A stretch of 44,172 nt of DNA from an uncultured Aquimarina sp. (GTDB lineage: Bacteria > Bacteroidota > Bacteroidia > Flavobacteriales > Flavobacteriaceae): positions 1 through 44,172 of the forward strand of contig CANLYR010000039.1 in assembly GCA_947495425.1 (NCBI GenBank). The letters run 5' to 3'. The notes under the pieces were generated by a model. That model saw only the letters and a program-made list of their open reading frames with translations. It searched no databases and had not been told where the DNA came from. Shown here in pieces: positions 1 to 10,800 of the stretch (position 1 is the first letter of the stretch; every line of letters starts with the position of its first letter). A program made the position numbers and the translations under genes.

Positions 1-1
1 A

Positions 2-64
2 TATTTTGGAGAAAGAATCTTTGATAGACTCGTAATAGCAAGCATTACAACTAATGGACATTAA
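2..64 (+). CDS. Possible C-terminal tail of an upstream gene (partial)
   Basis: Frame 2 is open from the window edge to a TAA at 62-64 and reads YFGERIFDRLVIASITTNGH. The composition looks protein-like and the strand matches the glycosidase gene that starts 73 bases downstream, so it may be the end of a preceding gene in the same locus. Twenty codons are too few to identify a family, and a chance open frame cannot be excluded. Confidence 0.35.
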   Translation, partial: YFGERIFDRLVIASITTNGH

Positions 65-137
65 ACGGATATACAAAAAAAATTAATGCTTAATGTTAAC
101 AATTCTTACAATAGTCTAAAAAAATGTAAAATATATA

Positions 138-2423
138 ATGAGGTACTTAATAGTTACATACATGTTAATTATTTTAAGTGGTTGTACAAATAAAATAGAA
201 CAAACACTTAAAAGTGATAGTTTATCCGCAAGAGAAAATTTTATAGATGCCTTGGATCCGGGTTCTTGGTCTGGTCTTGTTTTAGTTGATAAGGAAAGAC
301 AGGCCGTAGGCTTTAGATTTGGCACTTATGCCCAGTTTTCGGATGCAGATTCTATTACATATACTTCGGGTAAAGAATTAGATTATAAACCTAATTGGTT
401 CAATAATGGAGATTCATTATATCATAGCGTAAGTAAGGTTGGGGTGAAATCTGCTACGGGCAGTTATGCCAATTTACAATGGCATACAAAAGGTGATCAA
501 TGGGATTTGCAATGGGGTAAAAAAGAAAACAATGCTGTTGTAGGAATTCTAAAAAAAATAAAAGTGAAAAATTCTGTTTCCGGGATAGTGGTAGAATGCT
601 ATTTTCCTTGGGATTATCAAGGAGAGTTAATCTATTCCGGGACTAGAGCTGTTACTTCTCTTCAAGAGAATTTTGGATTAAAATTTGATCAGGCTCCAGA
701 TTTAGTGTGCGCTACAAAGGATAGTTTGTTATATAGACATGAGGTTATAAGCCTTTTGAATAATAAAAAAATTGGGCAAAAAAAAGGTAAGTTTCTGTAC
801 TTAATTTTTGATAATGTTTCTCAGTTAACTTTTTTGGCTACGCTAGGGAATGTGGATAAACCAAATAATTTTGAGGATTTTGAATCTTATTTACAAATAG
901 CCAAACAAAATGAACTCCAAAATCGTATGCATATTGAAGGCGATAATGAAGACGTTATTCCAGCCATTGTAGATAATTTGAACTGGATGACTAGTTTTAT
1001 ACCTCATACAAATTACACATATATCCCGGCAGGTAGAACTTGGGATTGGGGAGGTTGGGCTATGTTCGAATGGGATTCTTTCTTTAACTCGTTATTGCTT
1101 TCCGTTGAAAATAGAGAAATGGCTTTACAAAATCTCAAATCTCTTTATGGAATGACTCAATATGATAATGGAAATTTGCCAAATTATCAGTCCGGTCTGG
1201 GGGGTACTCCTGATCATTCACAACCACCTATAGGTTCATATGTTGTATGGAAATTGTACCAAAAAACAGGAGATAGAAGATTTTTGGAGATTAGCTATGA
1301 ACCTTTAAAGAAATGGTATAATTGGTGGCGTACTAAGACAAATAAAGGGTCGTCTAGAAGAGACGGCAATGGAGATGGCCTTATGGAATGGGGAGCAGAT
1401 CAAATGGATGATGTTGGCTATAAACCTAATATAAAAGCAGCTATGGTTGAAAGTGGTATGGATGATTCTCCATTATTTGATGATACAACATATGTTCATG
1501 ATAAATGGACAATGAACATGAATGCTTTGGATTTGAATAGCTTGCAGGCACTCGATGCAGAGCATATGGCTTATATCGCAAATACATTAGGTCATCAGGA
1601 TGATAAAATTCTATTTGAGATAGAAAATAAGAGAATTAAGGAGTTAGTAAATGAAAAGATGTGGGATGAAGAAAGCGGATTTTATTACGATCTTAACTGG
1701 GACGGAACATTTAGTAAGCAAAAAGCGCCTACTAATTTTTATCCTCTACTGGCAGGAATCCCGAGCATAGAAAGAGCTGAAAAAATGATTCAAAAATATA
1801 AAGATACCACATTGTTTTACGGTAATTACATGCTACCCACTATATCAAAAGACAATCCAGAATATGAAGATCAGCAGTATTGGAGGGGTTCTGCATGGCC
1901 CCCTGTAAATTATTTATGCTATCAAAGCCTGAAAAGATATCACTACGATGATCTGGCCGGTGATTTAGCAATTAAGTCCTCCAATATGTTTATGAATGCT
2001 AACAGAAACGAGGGAGGTGCCTGCTACGAAAATTTTAATACCAAAACAGGTAAAGGAAGAGGGCAAAAATACCAGAGCTGGGGTCCGCTTTTTGCATTAG
2101 TATATTTAGAGGAAATTGCGGATTTTGAAGTAGGTGGGGGATTACGAATAGGGAGTTTTGAACTAGATAATTACTTAATTAAAAAGTTGAAATTAGATGG
2201 TAAAAACTGGGATATAAGTCAAAAGAATGACCAATTAAATATTCATATAGATGGTGACTTTCTTCTTAACACATCATCATTAGTGGTTATGAGAAATGTG
2301 AAATATGAGCCTCAGAAAAAATTTAAAACTACCTTATATTCAAAAACTTCCGGAACTTTACAGGTAGAGAATAAAAGAGTACAGTATCAGCCTGGAAAAA
2401 ATTTAATTGAAGTTGTTTTCTGA
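138..2423 (+). CDS. GH63/MGH1-like glycoside hydrolase lipoprotein
   Basis: Predicted exported (alpha/alpha)6-barrel glycosidase of the GH63 / mannosylglycerate-hydrolase-like superfamily, 761 aa. The N-terminus MRYLIVTYMLIILSGC is a lipoprotein signal with Cys16 as the lipid anchor. An N-terminal beta-sandwich-like part (about 40-270) precedes the catalytic barrel (about 300-690), which carries the family-typical WDSFF, SGMDDSP (Asp442/443) and GGACYENFN (Glu631) motifs. In GH63 relatives the Asp of the DxS-type motif is the general acid and the Glu of the Y-E-N motif is the base, so the active site looks complete. It lies upstream of susC/susD on the same strand and probably trims a glycan captured by that pair. 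The substrate cannot be read from sequence; alpha-glucosides or alpha-mannosides are known for the superfamily. The start is the first ATG giving a complete signal peptide. Confidence 0.85.
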   Translation: MRYLIVTYMLIILSGCTNKIEQTLKSDSLSARENFIDALDPGSWSGLVLVDKERQAVGFRFGTYAQFSDADSITYTSGKELDYKPNWFNNGDSLYHSVSKVGVKSATGSYANLQWHTKGDQWDLQWGKKENNAVVGILKKIKVKNSVSGIVVECYFPWDYQGELIYSGTRAVTSLQENFGLKFDQAPDLVCATKDSLLYRHEVISLLNNKKIGQKKGKFLYLIFDNVSQLTFLATLGNVDKPNNFEDFESYLQIAKQNELQNRMHIEGDNEDVIPAIVDNLNWMTSFIPHTNYTYIPAGRTWDWGGWAMFEWDSFFNSLLLSVENREMALQNLKSLYGMTQYDNGNLPNYQSGLGGTPDHSQPPIGSYVVWKLYQKTGDRRFLEISYEPLKKWYNWWRTKTNKGSSRRDGNGDGLMEWGADQMDDVGYKPNIKAAMVESGMDDSPLFDDTTYVHDKWTMNMNALDLNSLQALDAEHMAYIANTLGHQDDKILFEIENKRIKELVNEKMWDEESGFYYDLNWDGTFSKQKAPTNFYPLLAGIPSIERAEKMIQKYKDTTLFYGNYMLPTISKDNPEYEDQQYWRGSAWPPVNYLCYQSLKRYHYDDLAGDLAIKSSNMFMNANRNEGGACYENFNTKTGKGRGQKYQSWGPLFALVYLEEIADFEVGGGLRIGSFELDNYLIKKLKLDGKNWDISQKNDQLNIHIDGDFLLNTSSLVVMRNVKYEPQKKFKTTLYSKTSGTLQVENKRVQYQPGKNLIEVVF

Positions 2424-2440
2424 TAGTATATAAAAAATAA

Positions 2441-2469
2441 AAAAATCTCAAAACCACTTAGAGATTTTT
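2441..2469. terminator. Intrinsic terminator, probably bidirectional
   Basis: A 9-bp stem, AAAAATCTC paired with GAGATTTTT, encloses an 11-base loop 17 bases after the stop of the glycosidase gene. The A-tract on one side and T-tract on the other allow termination from both strands. The right arm also overlaps the stop codon of the minus-strand porP relic that follows. Confidence 0.65.
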
Positions 2470-2635
2470 AACTTATACCTAAGGTTTTATAATTGTATAG
2501 TCTAAATTTTAGGATAACTTCATGAGATCCATCATTATGATTTCCTCTATCTGATGTAGTATATTCATGAGCATATACAAAACGGATAACATTATTATCC
2601 ATAAAAGCTACTGTAGTAAAAAAAGTGATGCTCTT
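2468..2635 (-). pseudogene. Relic of a PorP/SprF-family gene (C-terminal end only)
   Basis: Read on the minus strand, 55 codons end at a TAA (complement of 2468-2470) and are preceded by an in-frame TGA (2636-2638). The peptide contains VIRFVYAHEY, then NHNDGSHEVILKFRLYN. This matches the last beta-strands of PorP/SprF proteins, including the two intact copies in this window, whose ends read NNQSGSHEIVLSYRIFGG. No start codon or upstream part of the gene remains, so it is a truncated remnant rather than a gene. It is more diverged from the intact copies than the relic at 17638-17751, so it represents an older or different paralogue. Confidence 0.7.
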
Positions 2636-2841
2636 TCATTCTTGTTTTGGCAAAAATTTGATCGGACGACCTTAAGTACTAAAATTATCTCTTTTTTATA
2701 AGTTGAAATAACGCCTTGGGCAACACGAAATGTAATTATAAATTGAATAAAAGAATTGTAAATAATTAAACAAAAAGATTTTTTTAATGATAAAAAGTGA
2801 TTTTGAGGTTAAATGCTAATTGTACTTGGATAATTATTAAA

Positions 2842-3027
2842 TTGATAAAATAAGATGTATTGGGTATGCGGTTTCATTTTTTGTATTTCGTTGTTTTTTT
2901 AATATTTTTTAGATGAAAAGTTAATTTAATAGGATTAAATGCTTTTTCTAGACATAATGTTGAATTTAATTTATTTTTAATAATATAATCATATTTGAAT
3001 TTGATAAAATAAGATTAGTTGTGTATG
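2842..3027 (+). promoter_or_regulatory. Direct repeat pair in the susC upstream region
   Basis: Two 27-base segments at 2842-2868 and 3001-3027 share the first 15 bases exactly (TTGATAAAATAAGAT) and the ending GTATG, 23 of 27 overall. Each is also preceded by a related TTAAATGCT element (about 2813 and 2936). They lie 100-290 bases ahead of susC in a long AT-rich stretch (2640-3127) with no gene. The arrangement suggests tandem operator or promoter modules for the susCD operon; the binding protein is unknown. Confidence 0.4.
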
Positions 3028-3127
3028 AAAATTTAGTATACTTTTAAAATTATGTTAAATAAACTAATTTAATGTCGATTTTATCTGGCTTTAGTTGTCA
3101 TTTTTTATCTGTCAAACATTTATTATT

Positions 3128-6100
3128 ATGGAAAAACTTAAACACAAAAGTGAGGGTTGCAGAATAAAGTTTCGGAGAATTTTTAAAATAAGATTTTCTA
3201 TATTTTGCTTCCTGTTTTTAATGGGTATCACAAAATCATTTGCCTTAGCAGACACTGATCTAGTGTACGAAAATGAAATTTACTTTCAAAACGAGGTTAC
3301 TGGCACGGTAATAGACTCTAATGGACTTCCTTTGGTGGGAGTGAATATTATTTTAAAAGGTACAAGTACTGGTGTACAAACCAATTTTGATGGTAACTAC
3401 AGTATCAATATTCCTGCCGACGGTACTTTGGTATTCAGTTACGTTGGGTTTGAAACACAGGAAATTTTGGCAGAAGGTCGATCAAGTATCAACATTACTA
3501 TGACCGAAGAAGCCAATCAACTTGAAAATGTGGTTTTAATTGGTTATGGTAGCTCTAGTAGATCTAGTGTGACCAATGCAATTGGATCAATCAAATCTGA
3601 TGATTTGATCGAGACTCCTGTCATAGGCGTACAACAAGCAATACAAGGAAGAGTTGCAGGTGTTCAGGTTACTAATGCAGGTGCCCCAGGAACTGACCCC
3701 TTAATCTCGATACGGGGGTTAGGTACTTTTGGTGAAAGTCAACCATTATTTATAGTAGATGGTGTCCCTACTAGATCCTTAAATAATATTCCAGCAGAAT
3801 CTATCGAATCTGTTGATATATTAAAGGATGCATCCAGTGCGGCAATCTATGGATCAAGAGGTTCTAACGGAGTGGTTCTAATAAAGACAAAAGGAGGTAA
3901 AAGAGGGAAAACTAATCTTAAATTTAGTACGTATACAGGATTCTCACAAGTTACAAACCAACTGGATGTTCTAAATACATCGCAGTATGTTGATTACATT
4001 ACTTCAGAGTACGATGCAGATTCAGATTTAGATGGTCAACAAACTTTCAATGTTTTTTTATCTCCTGATTTTGATCCTAGTATCAATACGGATTGGCAGG
4101 ATGAAATTTTTAGATCAGCTTTAGTTCGTAATTACGATATAGAAGCGTCTGGAGGAGGTGATAACGGAATTTATAGTATTCGAGCTTCCTATTTGGATCA
4201 AGAAGGTACTTTAATCAATACAGGTTTTCAAAGGTATTCTTTTAATATTAATACAAAAATTAATATAAATGATAAGCTCGAAGTTGGGCAAAATGTTATT
4301 TTAGGGATATCAGAAACCACAAATCAACAAGACAAAGGAGGAAGTTCTGTGATCAGAAATGCATTGGCAATGCCAACATATTTGCCAGTGTTTGATACAA
4401 ATACTAACTTTTTCTCTACCACCAGTACTGGTTTTGATGGCCAGGATGCTTTGAATCCGGTTCAAATACTTACCTATAATGAAGATCTCACCAAGCAAAC
4501 TAGTATCGTAGGGTCATTGTTTGCTTCTTATGAAATTTTGAATGGTTTAAAGTATAAAATAGTAGTAGGTATAGATCATTCTAATAGTAGAAGAACTAGA
4601 ATAGATCGACCAGTTCTTACAGGGCAACAAGCAACTGATTTTAATTTATTAAGAAATAATGAAGGAAGATTTTTGTCTACTGTGATTACGCATACGTTAG
4701 ATTATAAAACAACCATTAATCAGACCCATAATTTAAATTTCCTGGCGGGGTATGAAAGAATTAAAAATAAGAATGAATTTTCTAACGTTACCTCTGCCAA
4801 TAGTGGTACAAATACTGAATTAGATTTGCTTGTTGATTTAAACGATGTTCGTGCGTTGGCGTCATTTAATATTCCTTACGCCTTACATTCAGTGTTTGGA
4901 CGAATAGGGTACGATTATAAAAAAATGTTTTTGATCAATGCAACCATACGTAGAGATGGTTCTTCAAGATTTGGAGAAGATAACCGTTACGGTACCTTTC
5001 CATCAGTATCTGCAGGTGTGAATTTAGGAAGAATTTTATTTGATGGTGATCATACACTTAATAACTTGAAACTAAGAGGTAGTTGGGGAATTACAGGAAA
5101 TGATAATATACCTAACTATTTGTCTGAGGCAGGAATTCAAACAAATTACAATGCAGTGTTCGATGCGGGACTACGGTCAGGAGCTAGACCAAACAGATTG
5201 GCTAATCCTAATCTACAATGGGAAGAATTAATTTCAACAAATATTGGCTTGGATATTGGACTTTGGAATAACAGCTTGACGTTGTCTGCAGAATACTTTA
5301 AAAATGAAAGTGATGAGCTATTAGTAGGTATTCCAACGGCTCCCTCTTTAGGTAATTCTGTAAGAAGATTGACTCAAAATGCTGGGGGAACTAAAACTGA
5401 TGGTTTTGAATTTAATCTGGGATACAATTATACAGGTGCAGAATTTAGTTTCAGTGCTGGTCTGAACGCGGCATTTATTAGTACAGAAGTAACTTCACTT
5501 GGTGATGTTGTAGAAGAGATTAATGATGGTAACATTGCAGGGCAATCGGTAAATAGACTAATAGAAGGAGAACCTTTGTATCATTTTTATGGATTGCAAA
5601 CAAATGGAATTTTTCAAAATCAAGCCGAGGTTGATGCACATGCTACCCAAGCAGGTGCAGCTCCAGGAAATATTCGTTATGTGGATGTGAATAATGATGG
5701 AGATATAAACGACGACGATCGAACTAGTATTGGTGATCCTAATCCAGACCTTACATTAGGATTTAATATTGATCTTACTTACAAAAACTTTGATGCTTCT
5801 ATTTTTGTTAATGGTGTGTATGGAAATGAGATATATAATGGCACCAAATATTTCTTGGAAGAACAAAGCCGTCCTTTTAATAGAGGTACAGCAGTATTAG
5901 ATCGTTGGACTCCTAGTAACCCTTCGAGTACAGTGCCGGCGACAACACCTGGTTTTTCAGGAAATGAATTAGTTTCTGATCGTTTTATTGAGGATGGATC
6001 ATTTACCAGAATCCGAAATGTAACCCTAGGATATAGCATTGATAATAAAACTTTAAATAGTATAACTAATGGAGTGCTTAGTAAATTTAGAATTTATATA

Positions 6101-6256
6101 ACAGGTCAAAACTTATATACGTTTACTGACTACTCGGGTTATGACCCAGAGATAGCGCCAATACGATCAGGAGGTTCTGTAAATGCAATAGGTCTTGATC
6201 TGGTTTCATATACACAGCCAAGAACATTTATTGCAGGTGTACAAGTAGAATTTTAA
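3128..6256 (+). CDS. SusC-like TonB-dependent outer-membrane transporter
   Basis: Outer-membrane beta-barrel that imports oligosaccharides with its SusD partner, powered by TonB. From the N-terminus: signal region (FSIFCFLFLMGITKSFALA), carboxypeptidase-regulatory-like beta-sandwich (EVTGTVIDSNGLPLVGVNI), a TonB-box-like stretch (ENVVLIGYG), plug domain with the SusC signatures ISIRGLGTFG, PLFIVDGVP, VDILKDASSAAIYGSRG and NGVVLIKTK, and a long barrel ending in FIAGVQVEF with the terminal aromatic residue. The length of about 1042 aa is normal. The frame is open from a TTG at 3095, but the ATG at 3128 gives MEKLKHKSEG and a proper signal peptide and is preferred. Only 8 bases separate it from susD, so the two are co-transcribed. 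Confidence 0.95.
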   Translation: MEKLKHKSEGCRIKFRRIFKIRFSIFCFLFLMGITKSFALADTDLVYENEIYFQNEVTGTVIDSNGLPLVGVNIILKGTSTGVQTNFDGNYSINIPADGTLVFSYVGFETQEILAEGRSSINITMTEEANQLENVVLIGYGSSSRSSVTNAIGSIKSDDLIETPVIGVQQAIQGRVAGVQVTNAGAPGTDPLISIRGLGTFGESQPLFIVDGVPTRSLNNIPAESIESVDILKDASSAAIYGSRGSNGVVLIKTKGGKRGKTNLKFSTYTGFSQVTNQLDVLNTSQYVDYITSEYDADSDLDGQQTFNVFLSPDFDPSINTDWQDEIFRSALVRNYDIEASGGGDNGIYSIRASYLDQEGTLINTGFQRYSFNINTKININDKLEVGQNVILGISETTNQQDKGGSSVIRNALAMPTYLPVFDTNTNFFSTTSTGFDGQDALNPVQILTYNEDLTKQTSIVGSLFASYEILNGLKYKIVVGIDHSNSRRTRIDRPVLTGQQATDFNLLRNNEGRFLSTVITHTLDYKTTINQTHNLNFLAGYERIKNKNEFSNVTSANSGTNTELDLLVDLNDVRALASFNIPYALHSVFGRIGYDYKKMFLINATIRRDGSSRFGEDNRYGTFPSVSAGVNLGRILFDGDHTLNNLKLRGSWGITGNDNIPNYLSEAGIQTNYNAVFDAGLRSGARPNRLANPNLQWEELISTNIGLDIGLWNNSLTLSAEYFKNESDELLVGIPTAPSLGNSVRRLTQNAGGTKTDGFEFNLGYNYTGAEFSFSAGLNAAFISTEVTSLGDVVEEINDGNIAGQSVNRLIEGEPLYHFYGLQTNGIFQNQAEVDAHATQAGAAPGNIRYVDVNNDGDINDDDRTSIGDPNPDLTLGFNIDLTYKNFDASIFVNGVYGNEIYNGTKYFLEEQSRPFNRGTAVLDRWTPSNPSSTVPATTPGFSGNELVSDRFIEDGSFTRIRNVTLGYSIDNKTLNSITNGVLSKFRIYITGQNLYTFTDYSGYDPEIAPIRSGGSVNAIGLDLVSYTQPRTFIAGVQVEF

Positions 6257-6264
6257 AAAAAAAG

Positions 6265-7821
6265 ATGATGAAAAATAGTAAATTTATTTGGTCAGCTATT
6301 ATTATACTAGGAATAGTTTTTAGCTGTAATAAGGATGAACTAGAAGTAGGCGGTGACCCTAGAACAATAAGTACAGATGGTTTTTTCTCGAATAGTGAGA
6401 ACCTTACCTCTGCCGTTAATTCTGGGTATGCATTCCTGCAGACCCAAGGGATGTATGGTAGATCTGGGTTTTATATGTTTGATAACTTATCCCAAGAGAA
6501 TCAAGGGTCAGATGTTCTTCAAGCGCCTCTAAGGTCATTTATGGAGTACACGTTTGACCCTACAAATGGAGAGTTGTTCTTATATTGGGAAGCAGCGTAT
6601 AGAGGTGTCAATAGTGCAAATTTTGTAATTAATGCCGAAGAAGAGGGTATCATAGAAAATGTTTCTCAAGAGGAAATTAATCAACGTGTGGGAGAAGCAA
6701 AATTCTTACGTGCGTTGTATTATTTCTACCTTACTAATTTATGGGGTGATATTCCACTGCTTACTGTAGTTCCTGATAATATAGATGGATTTCCAAGAGC
6801 CCCACAAAGTGAAGTCTATGCACTAATTCTAGAAGATCTTGATTTTGCCAAAAATAATCTTCCTGCAAAGAGTGCTACCGAAACAGGCCGAGCAACTAGA
6901 GGAGCTGCCATAGCGCTAAAAGGAAAAGTTCATTTATTCTTAAAAGAATATGATAAAGCCAAAACCGAACTCGAGTCGTTGAGCGGATATACTTTGGATG
7001 GAGTTGCTCATATTGATAACGGTAATGTTGCTGGAGAATTTAATGATGAATCTATTTTTGAAATAAATTTTAGTAGAGAAATCGGAGGTGCACCCTGGGA
7101 TGTTTCTGGAGCAGGATTATCAGAAACTACTTTTAGAGCACTAGAGTATTCTAGCGCTGGAGGATTTGCAAATATTACCGTTCGCAATGGAACTTTTAAT
7201 GAGTTTGAATCAGACGATCCACGTATACAATCAACATTTTATCAAGCAGGGGATGAATATGGCCCTAATAGATATGCGCCAGGTGATAAAATTGGAGATA
7301 GAGAGTTAACGGCTGCCGATCTCGGACCTTTGGATAGTGATGGAACCGGCAGGCTAATTCGTAAAAATCCCGCTCCAGAATGGCGTAAATATCAGAACCT
7401 AGAAGAATTAGAAAACGAAGATTTTGCATATAGCGGAGTTAATTTTAGAGTGATCAGATATGCCGATGTATTATTAATGAGGGCAGAAGCCGAAAACGAA
7501 TTAGGAAATAGTGGAGCTGCTATTGCTTTATTAAATATGGTTAGAGACAGATCAGGAATGCCAAATTACGGAACAGCAGAGATGAATAGCAGAGGGTATC
7601 CTGTTAATAGTAAACAAGAAATTTTTGATGCGATTGTTCACGAAAGAATAGTTGAGTTAGCCGGTGAGCAAGTGCGATATCTTGATTTACAGCGATGGGG
7701 ATTAGCATCGCAAGTATTAGATGGATACCAAAAAGGGAAGCATGAATTCCTACCAATACCACAAAATGAGATTGATAGAAATCCCCAATTGAGTTCTGAA
7801 GATCAGAATCCAAACTATTAG
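6265..7821 (+). CDS. SusD-like surface glycan-binding lipoprotein (RagB/SusD)
   Basis: Outer-membrane lipoprotein that caps the SusC barrel and binds the glycan. The signal is MMKNSKFIWSAIIILGIVFS with Cys21, followed by NKDELE, the acidic pattern seen in surface-exported flavobacterial lipoproteins. Family signatures include EAKFLRALYYFYLTNLWGDIPL, VYALILEDLDFAKNNLP, RATRGAAIALKGKVHL and, near the end, EIFDAIVHERIVELAGE, RYLDLQRWG and FLPIPQNEIDRNP. The 518-aa length is typical. It follows susC by 8 bases and is closed by a strong terminator, so susCD is a defined transcription unit. Confidence 0.95.
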   Translation: MMKNSKFIWSAIIILGIVFSCNKDELEVGGDPRTISTDGFFSNSENLTSAVNSGYAFLQTQGMYGRSGFYMFDNLSQENQGSDVLQAPLRSFMEYTFDPTNGELFLYWEAAYRGVNSANFVINAEEEGIIENVSQEEINQRVGEAKFLRALYYFYLTNLWGDIPLLTVVPDNIDGFPRAPQSEVYALILEDLDFAKNNLPAKSATETGRATRGAAIALKGKVHLFLKEYDKAKTELESLSGYTLDGVAHIDNGNVAGEFNDESIFEINFSREIGGAPWDVSGAGLSETTFRALEYSSAGGFANITVRNGTFNEFESDDPRIQSTFYQAGDEYGPNRYAPGDKIGDRELTAADLGPLDSDGTGRLIRKNPAPEWRKYQNLEELENEDFAYSGVNFRVIRYADVLLMRAEAENELGNSGAAIALLNMVRDRSGMPNYGTAEMNSRGYPVNSKQEIFDAIVHERIVELAGEQVRYLDLQRWGLASQVLDGYQKGKHEFLPIPQNEIDRNPQLSSEDQNPNY

Positions 7822-7840
7822 TCTTTGGTTGTTTCTTGAA

Positions 7841-7872
7841 AATGGAGTAATCATCATTACTCCATTTTTTTT
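7841..7872 (+). terminator. Strong intrinsic terminator after susD
   Basis: A perfect 11-bp stem, AATGGAGTAAT / ATTACTCCATT, with the 4-base loop CATC, runs into a T-rich tail. It starts 19 bases after the susD stop. Its position ahead of the next same-strand gene suggests that susCD can be transcribed separately or that read-through is partial. Confidence 0.9.
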
Positions 7873-7896
7873 ATCTTTTCTCCAGAAAATTCTAAT

Positions 7897-10800
7897 ATGA
7901 TGAAATTGTATTTAAGATCCACACGTAAAGCATTGTTTCTAATCACAACCTTTTCTTTATTTACTTTCTGTAAGCAAAATGCTCCCAATAATTCAAAAGA
8001 TACAATAAAACAATTTAGACAGGTTCCTTCCTCATTGAGCAATGTGCTTTTTTCAAATCATTTAAAAGAAAATGATAGTCTGAATTATCTTACTTATGGT
8101 TATATCTATATGGGAGGTGGTGTAGCTACAGGGGATATTAATAATGACGGCTTAATAGATCTTTATTTTACCGGAAATCAAGTTCCAAATAAATTATATC
8201 TTAACAAAGGGAATCTAAAATTTGAGGATATAACAGAGAATGCTGGAGTGAATGGGGATTCCAGATGGTATACTGGAGTTACTATGATAGACATTAACCA
8301 TGATGGATATCTAGATTTTTATTGTTCTGTAGGAGGTAAGTTCGCGCCAAAAAACAATCAACTGTTTGTAAATAACGGCGATAATACTTTTACTGAAAGA
8401 GCTAAAGAATTTGGTTTAGATGATCCAGGAAATTCTGTACAAGCTACTTTTCTGGATTACGATAAAGACGGAGATCTTGATATGTATCTTGCCAATTATC
8501 CACCAACACCTTTCAATGCTCCTAATCACTACTATAAGTCTAAAATGCGGTTGGTAAATGAACTGGAAAGTGATAAATTATTTAGAAACGATGGTACTAG
8601 GTTTACTAATGTAACAGAAGAAGCCGGTTTAAAGTCATTTGGTTTGTCTCTTAGCGCCACAGTCGGAGACGTTAACCAAGATGGATGGCCAGATATTTAT
8701 GTGTCAAACGATTTTGCTTCGCCGGATTATTTTTATATCAATAATACAAACGGAACTTTTAGTGAAAAAATAAAGTCGAATACCAAAAACACCTCCTTTT
8801 ATGGAATGGGAGTCGATATTGCCGATTTTAATAACGATGCTTTATTGGATATTCTTCAAGTTGATATGACCGCTCAGGATAATCGCAGATCCAAGGCAAA
8901 TATGGCAAGTATGAATGCTGATCTTTTTTGGAGTACGGTAGAATCTGGTTTTCACTATCAATATATGCAAAATAGTTTGCAATTAAATAACGGTAATGTC
9001 AATGACTCTCTAACAGATTTCAGTAATATCTCTCGTTTAGCAGGAATTTCTTCTACAGATTGGAGCTGGTCACCACTTATGATTGATTTTGATAACGATG
9101 GGTGGAAAGATATATTTATCTCTAATGGTACCCGAAGAGAAATCAATAACAAAGACTATTTTGCCAATTTGGACAGATCAAAATTAACGGAAGAAGACTT
9201 ACTCGAAAAAAGTTTGGCAATCCCTTCTGAAAAAATAGATAATTATATTTTTAAGAATAATAGAGACCTCACCTTTTCCAAGGTTAATGAAGAATGGGGG
9301 TTTTCTTATAAAGGTTTTTCAAATGGGGCAACCTATGCAGATCTTGATAATGATGGTGATCTCGAAATTATCATCAATAATATTGATGATAAGGCTACTA
9401 TATTTGAAAATACGAACAATTCGAAGAATAATTATGTGACTATACAGTTACATGGACCAAAGAAAAATCCAGATGGTGTTGGCTCCAAGGTTTGGGTATA
9501 TGCCGATGGGAATAAACAATTTCAAGAATTAACGTTAACCAGAGGGTTTCAATCATCGGTGGCTCCTTTGTTACATTTCGGGATCGAAAAGTCTACAAAT
9601 ATTGACAGTTTAGTGGTTTTATGGACTTCAGAAAAAATAAATAAACTTTATAATATTGCGAGTAATCAGAAAATTGAGATAAATTTTGACACAGCTTCTT
9701 CGAAAAATATGGTTCAAGATACCATAAAGTCAAAAGAATATTTTACTAATATAGGTGTAGAAAAAATATTGTCAGAGCCCTTTTTACATACAGAAAACTA
9801 CTTTGATGATTTTAGAACAGAGGTGCTATTACCTCATCAAACCTCTAGATTAGGCCCTGGGGTTGCCGTAGGAGATCTTAACGGTGACTCGCTAGAAGAT
9901 TTTGTGATTGGTGGAGCACATCAAAATAAAATGGGAGTTTATTTTCAAAACAATAAAAAATTAGTAAGGCAAGAAATTTCTGTATTCAAAAATGATAGCA
10001 TGTATGAAGATATGGGGATACATATTTTTGATGCAGATAATGACGGATTAAATGATATATATATAGTAAGTGGTGGTAATGAATTTGTGGGTAGTAAAGA
10101 ACTAGTAAAGGATAGATTATATTTGAATATTGGAAATGGAGATTTTGTCAAAACCACAAAGAGCTTACCAAACATTTTTAGTAGTGGATCCAGAGTACAT
10201 AGCTGTGATTATGATAAAGATGGTGATTTAGATCTTTTTGTAGGGGGAAGACTAGCTCCCGGTAATTATGGACAACCTGTGTCTAGTTATATTTTTGAAA
10301 ATAAAAGCAAAAAAGGAGCCCCTGAGTTTGAAGATAACACAGCCGTTGTTGCACCAGATTTAATTGATCTTGGCATGGTAACCGATGGTATATTTACAGA
10401 TTTTGATCAGGACGGTTGGATGGATTTAATAGTGGTTGGCGAATGGCTGCCAATAACTGTACTAAGGAACAATAACGGAACTTTTGAAAATGTAACTAAA
10501 GATTTAGGTTTATCTGATACTGCTGGATGGTGGTTTAGTATCAAAGAAGGTGATTTTGATGATGATGGTGATATGGATTATATCGCAGGTAATTTGGGAC
10601 TTAATTTTAAGTACCAGGCAAACGAAAAAGAGACTTTTGATTTGTATGTTAACGATTTTGATCAAAACGGTTCTCAGGATATTGTTTTAAGTTACTTTAA
10701 CGGCGGAAAAAAATATCCCTTACGAGGTCGCGAATGCTCATCACAACAAATGCCAGGGATAAAAAAGAAGTTTGAGAACTATGCTTCTTTTTCGCTAGCT

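Noticed and set aside
3095..3127. Upstream TTG start for susC adding 11 residues
   Set aside because: The ATG at 3128 gives a normal signal peptide. The TTG version adds an uncharged hydrophobic stretch before it and is not needed.
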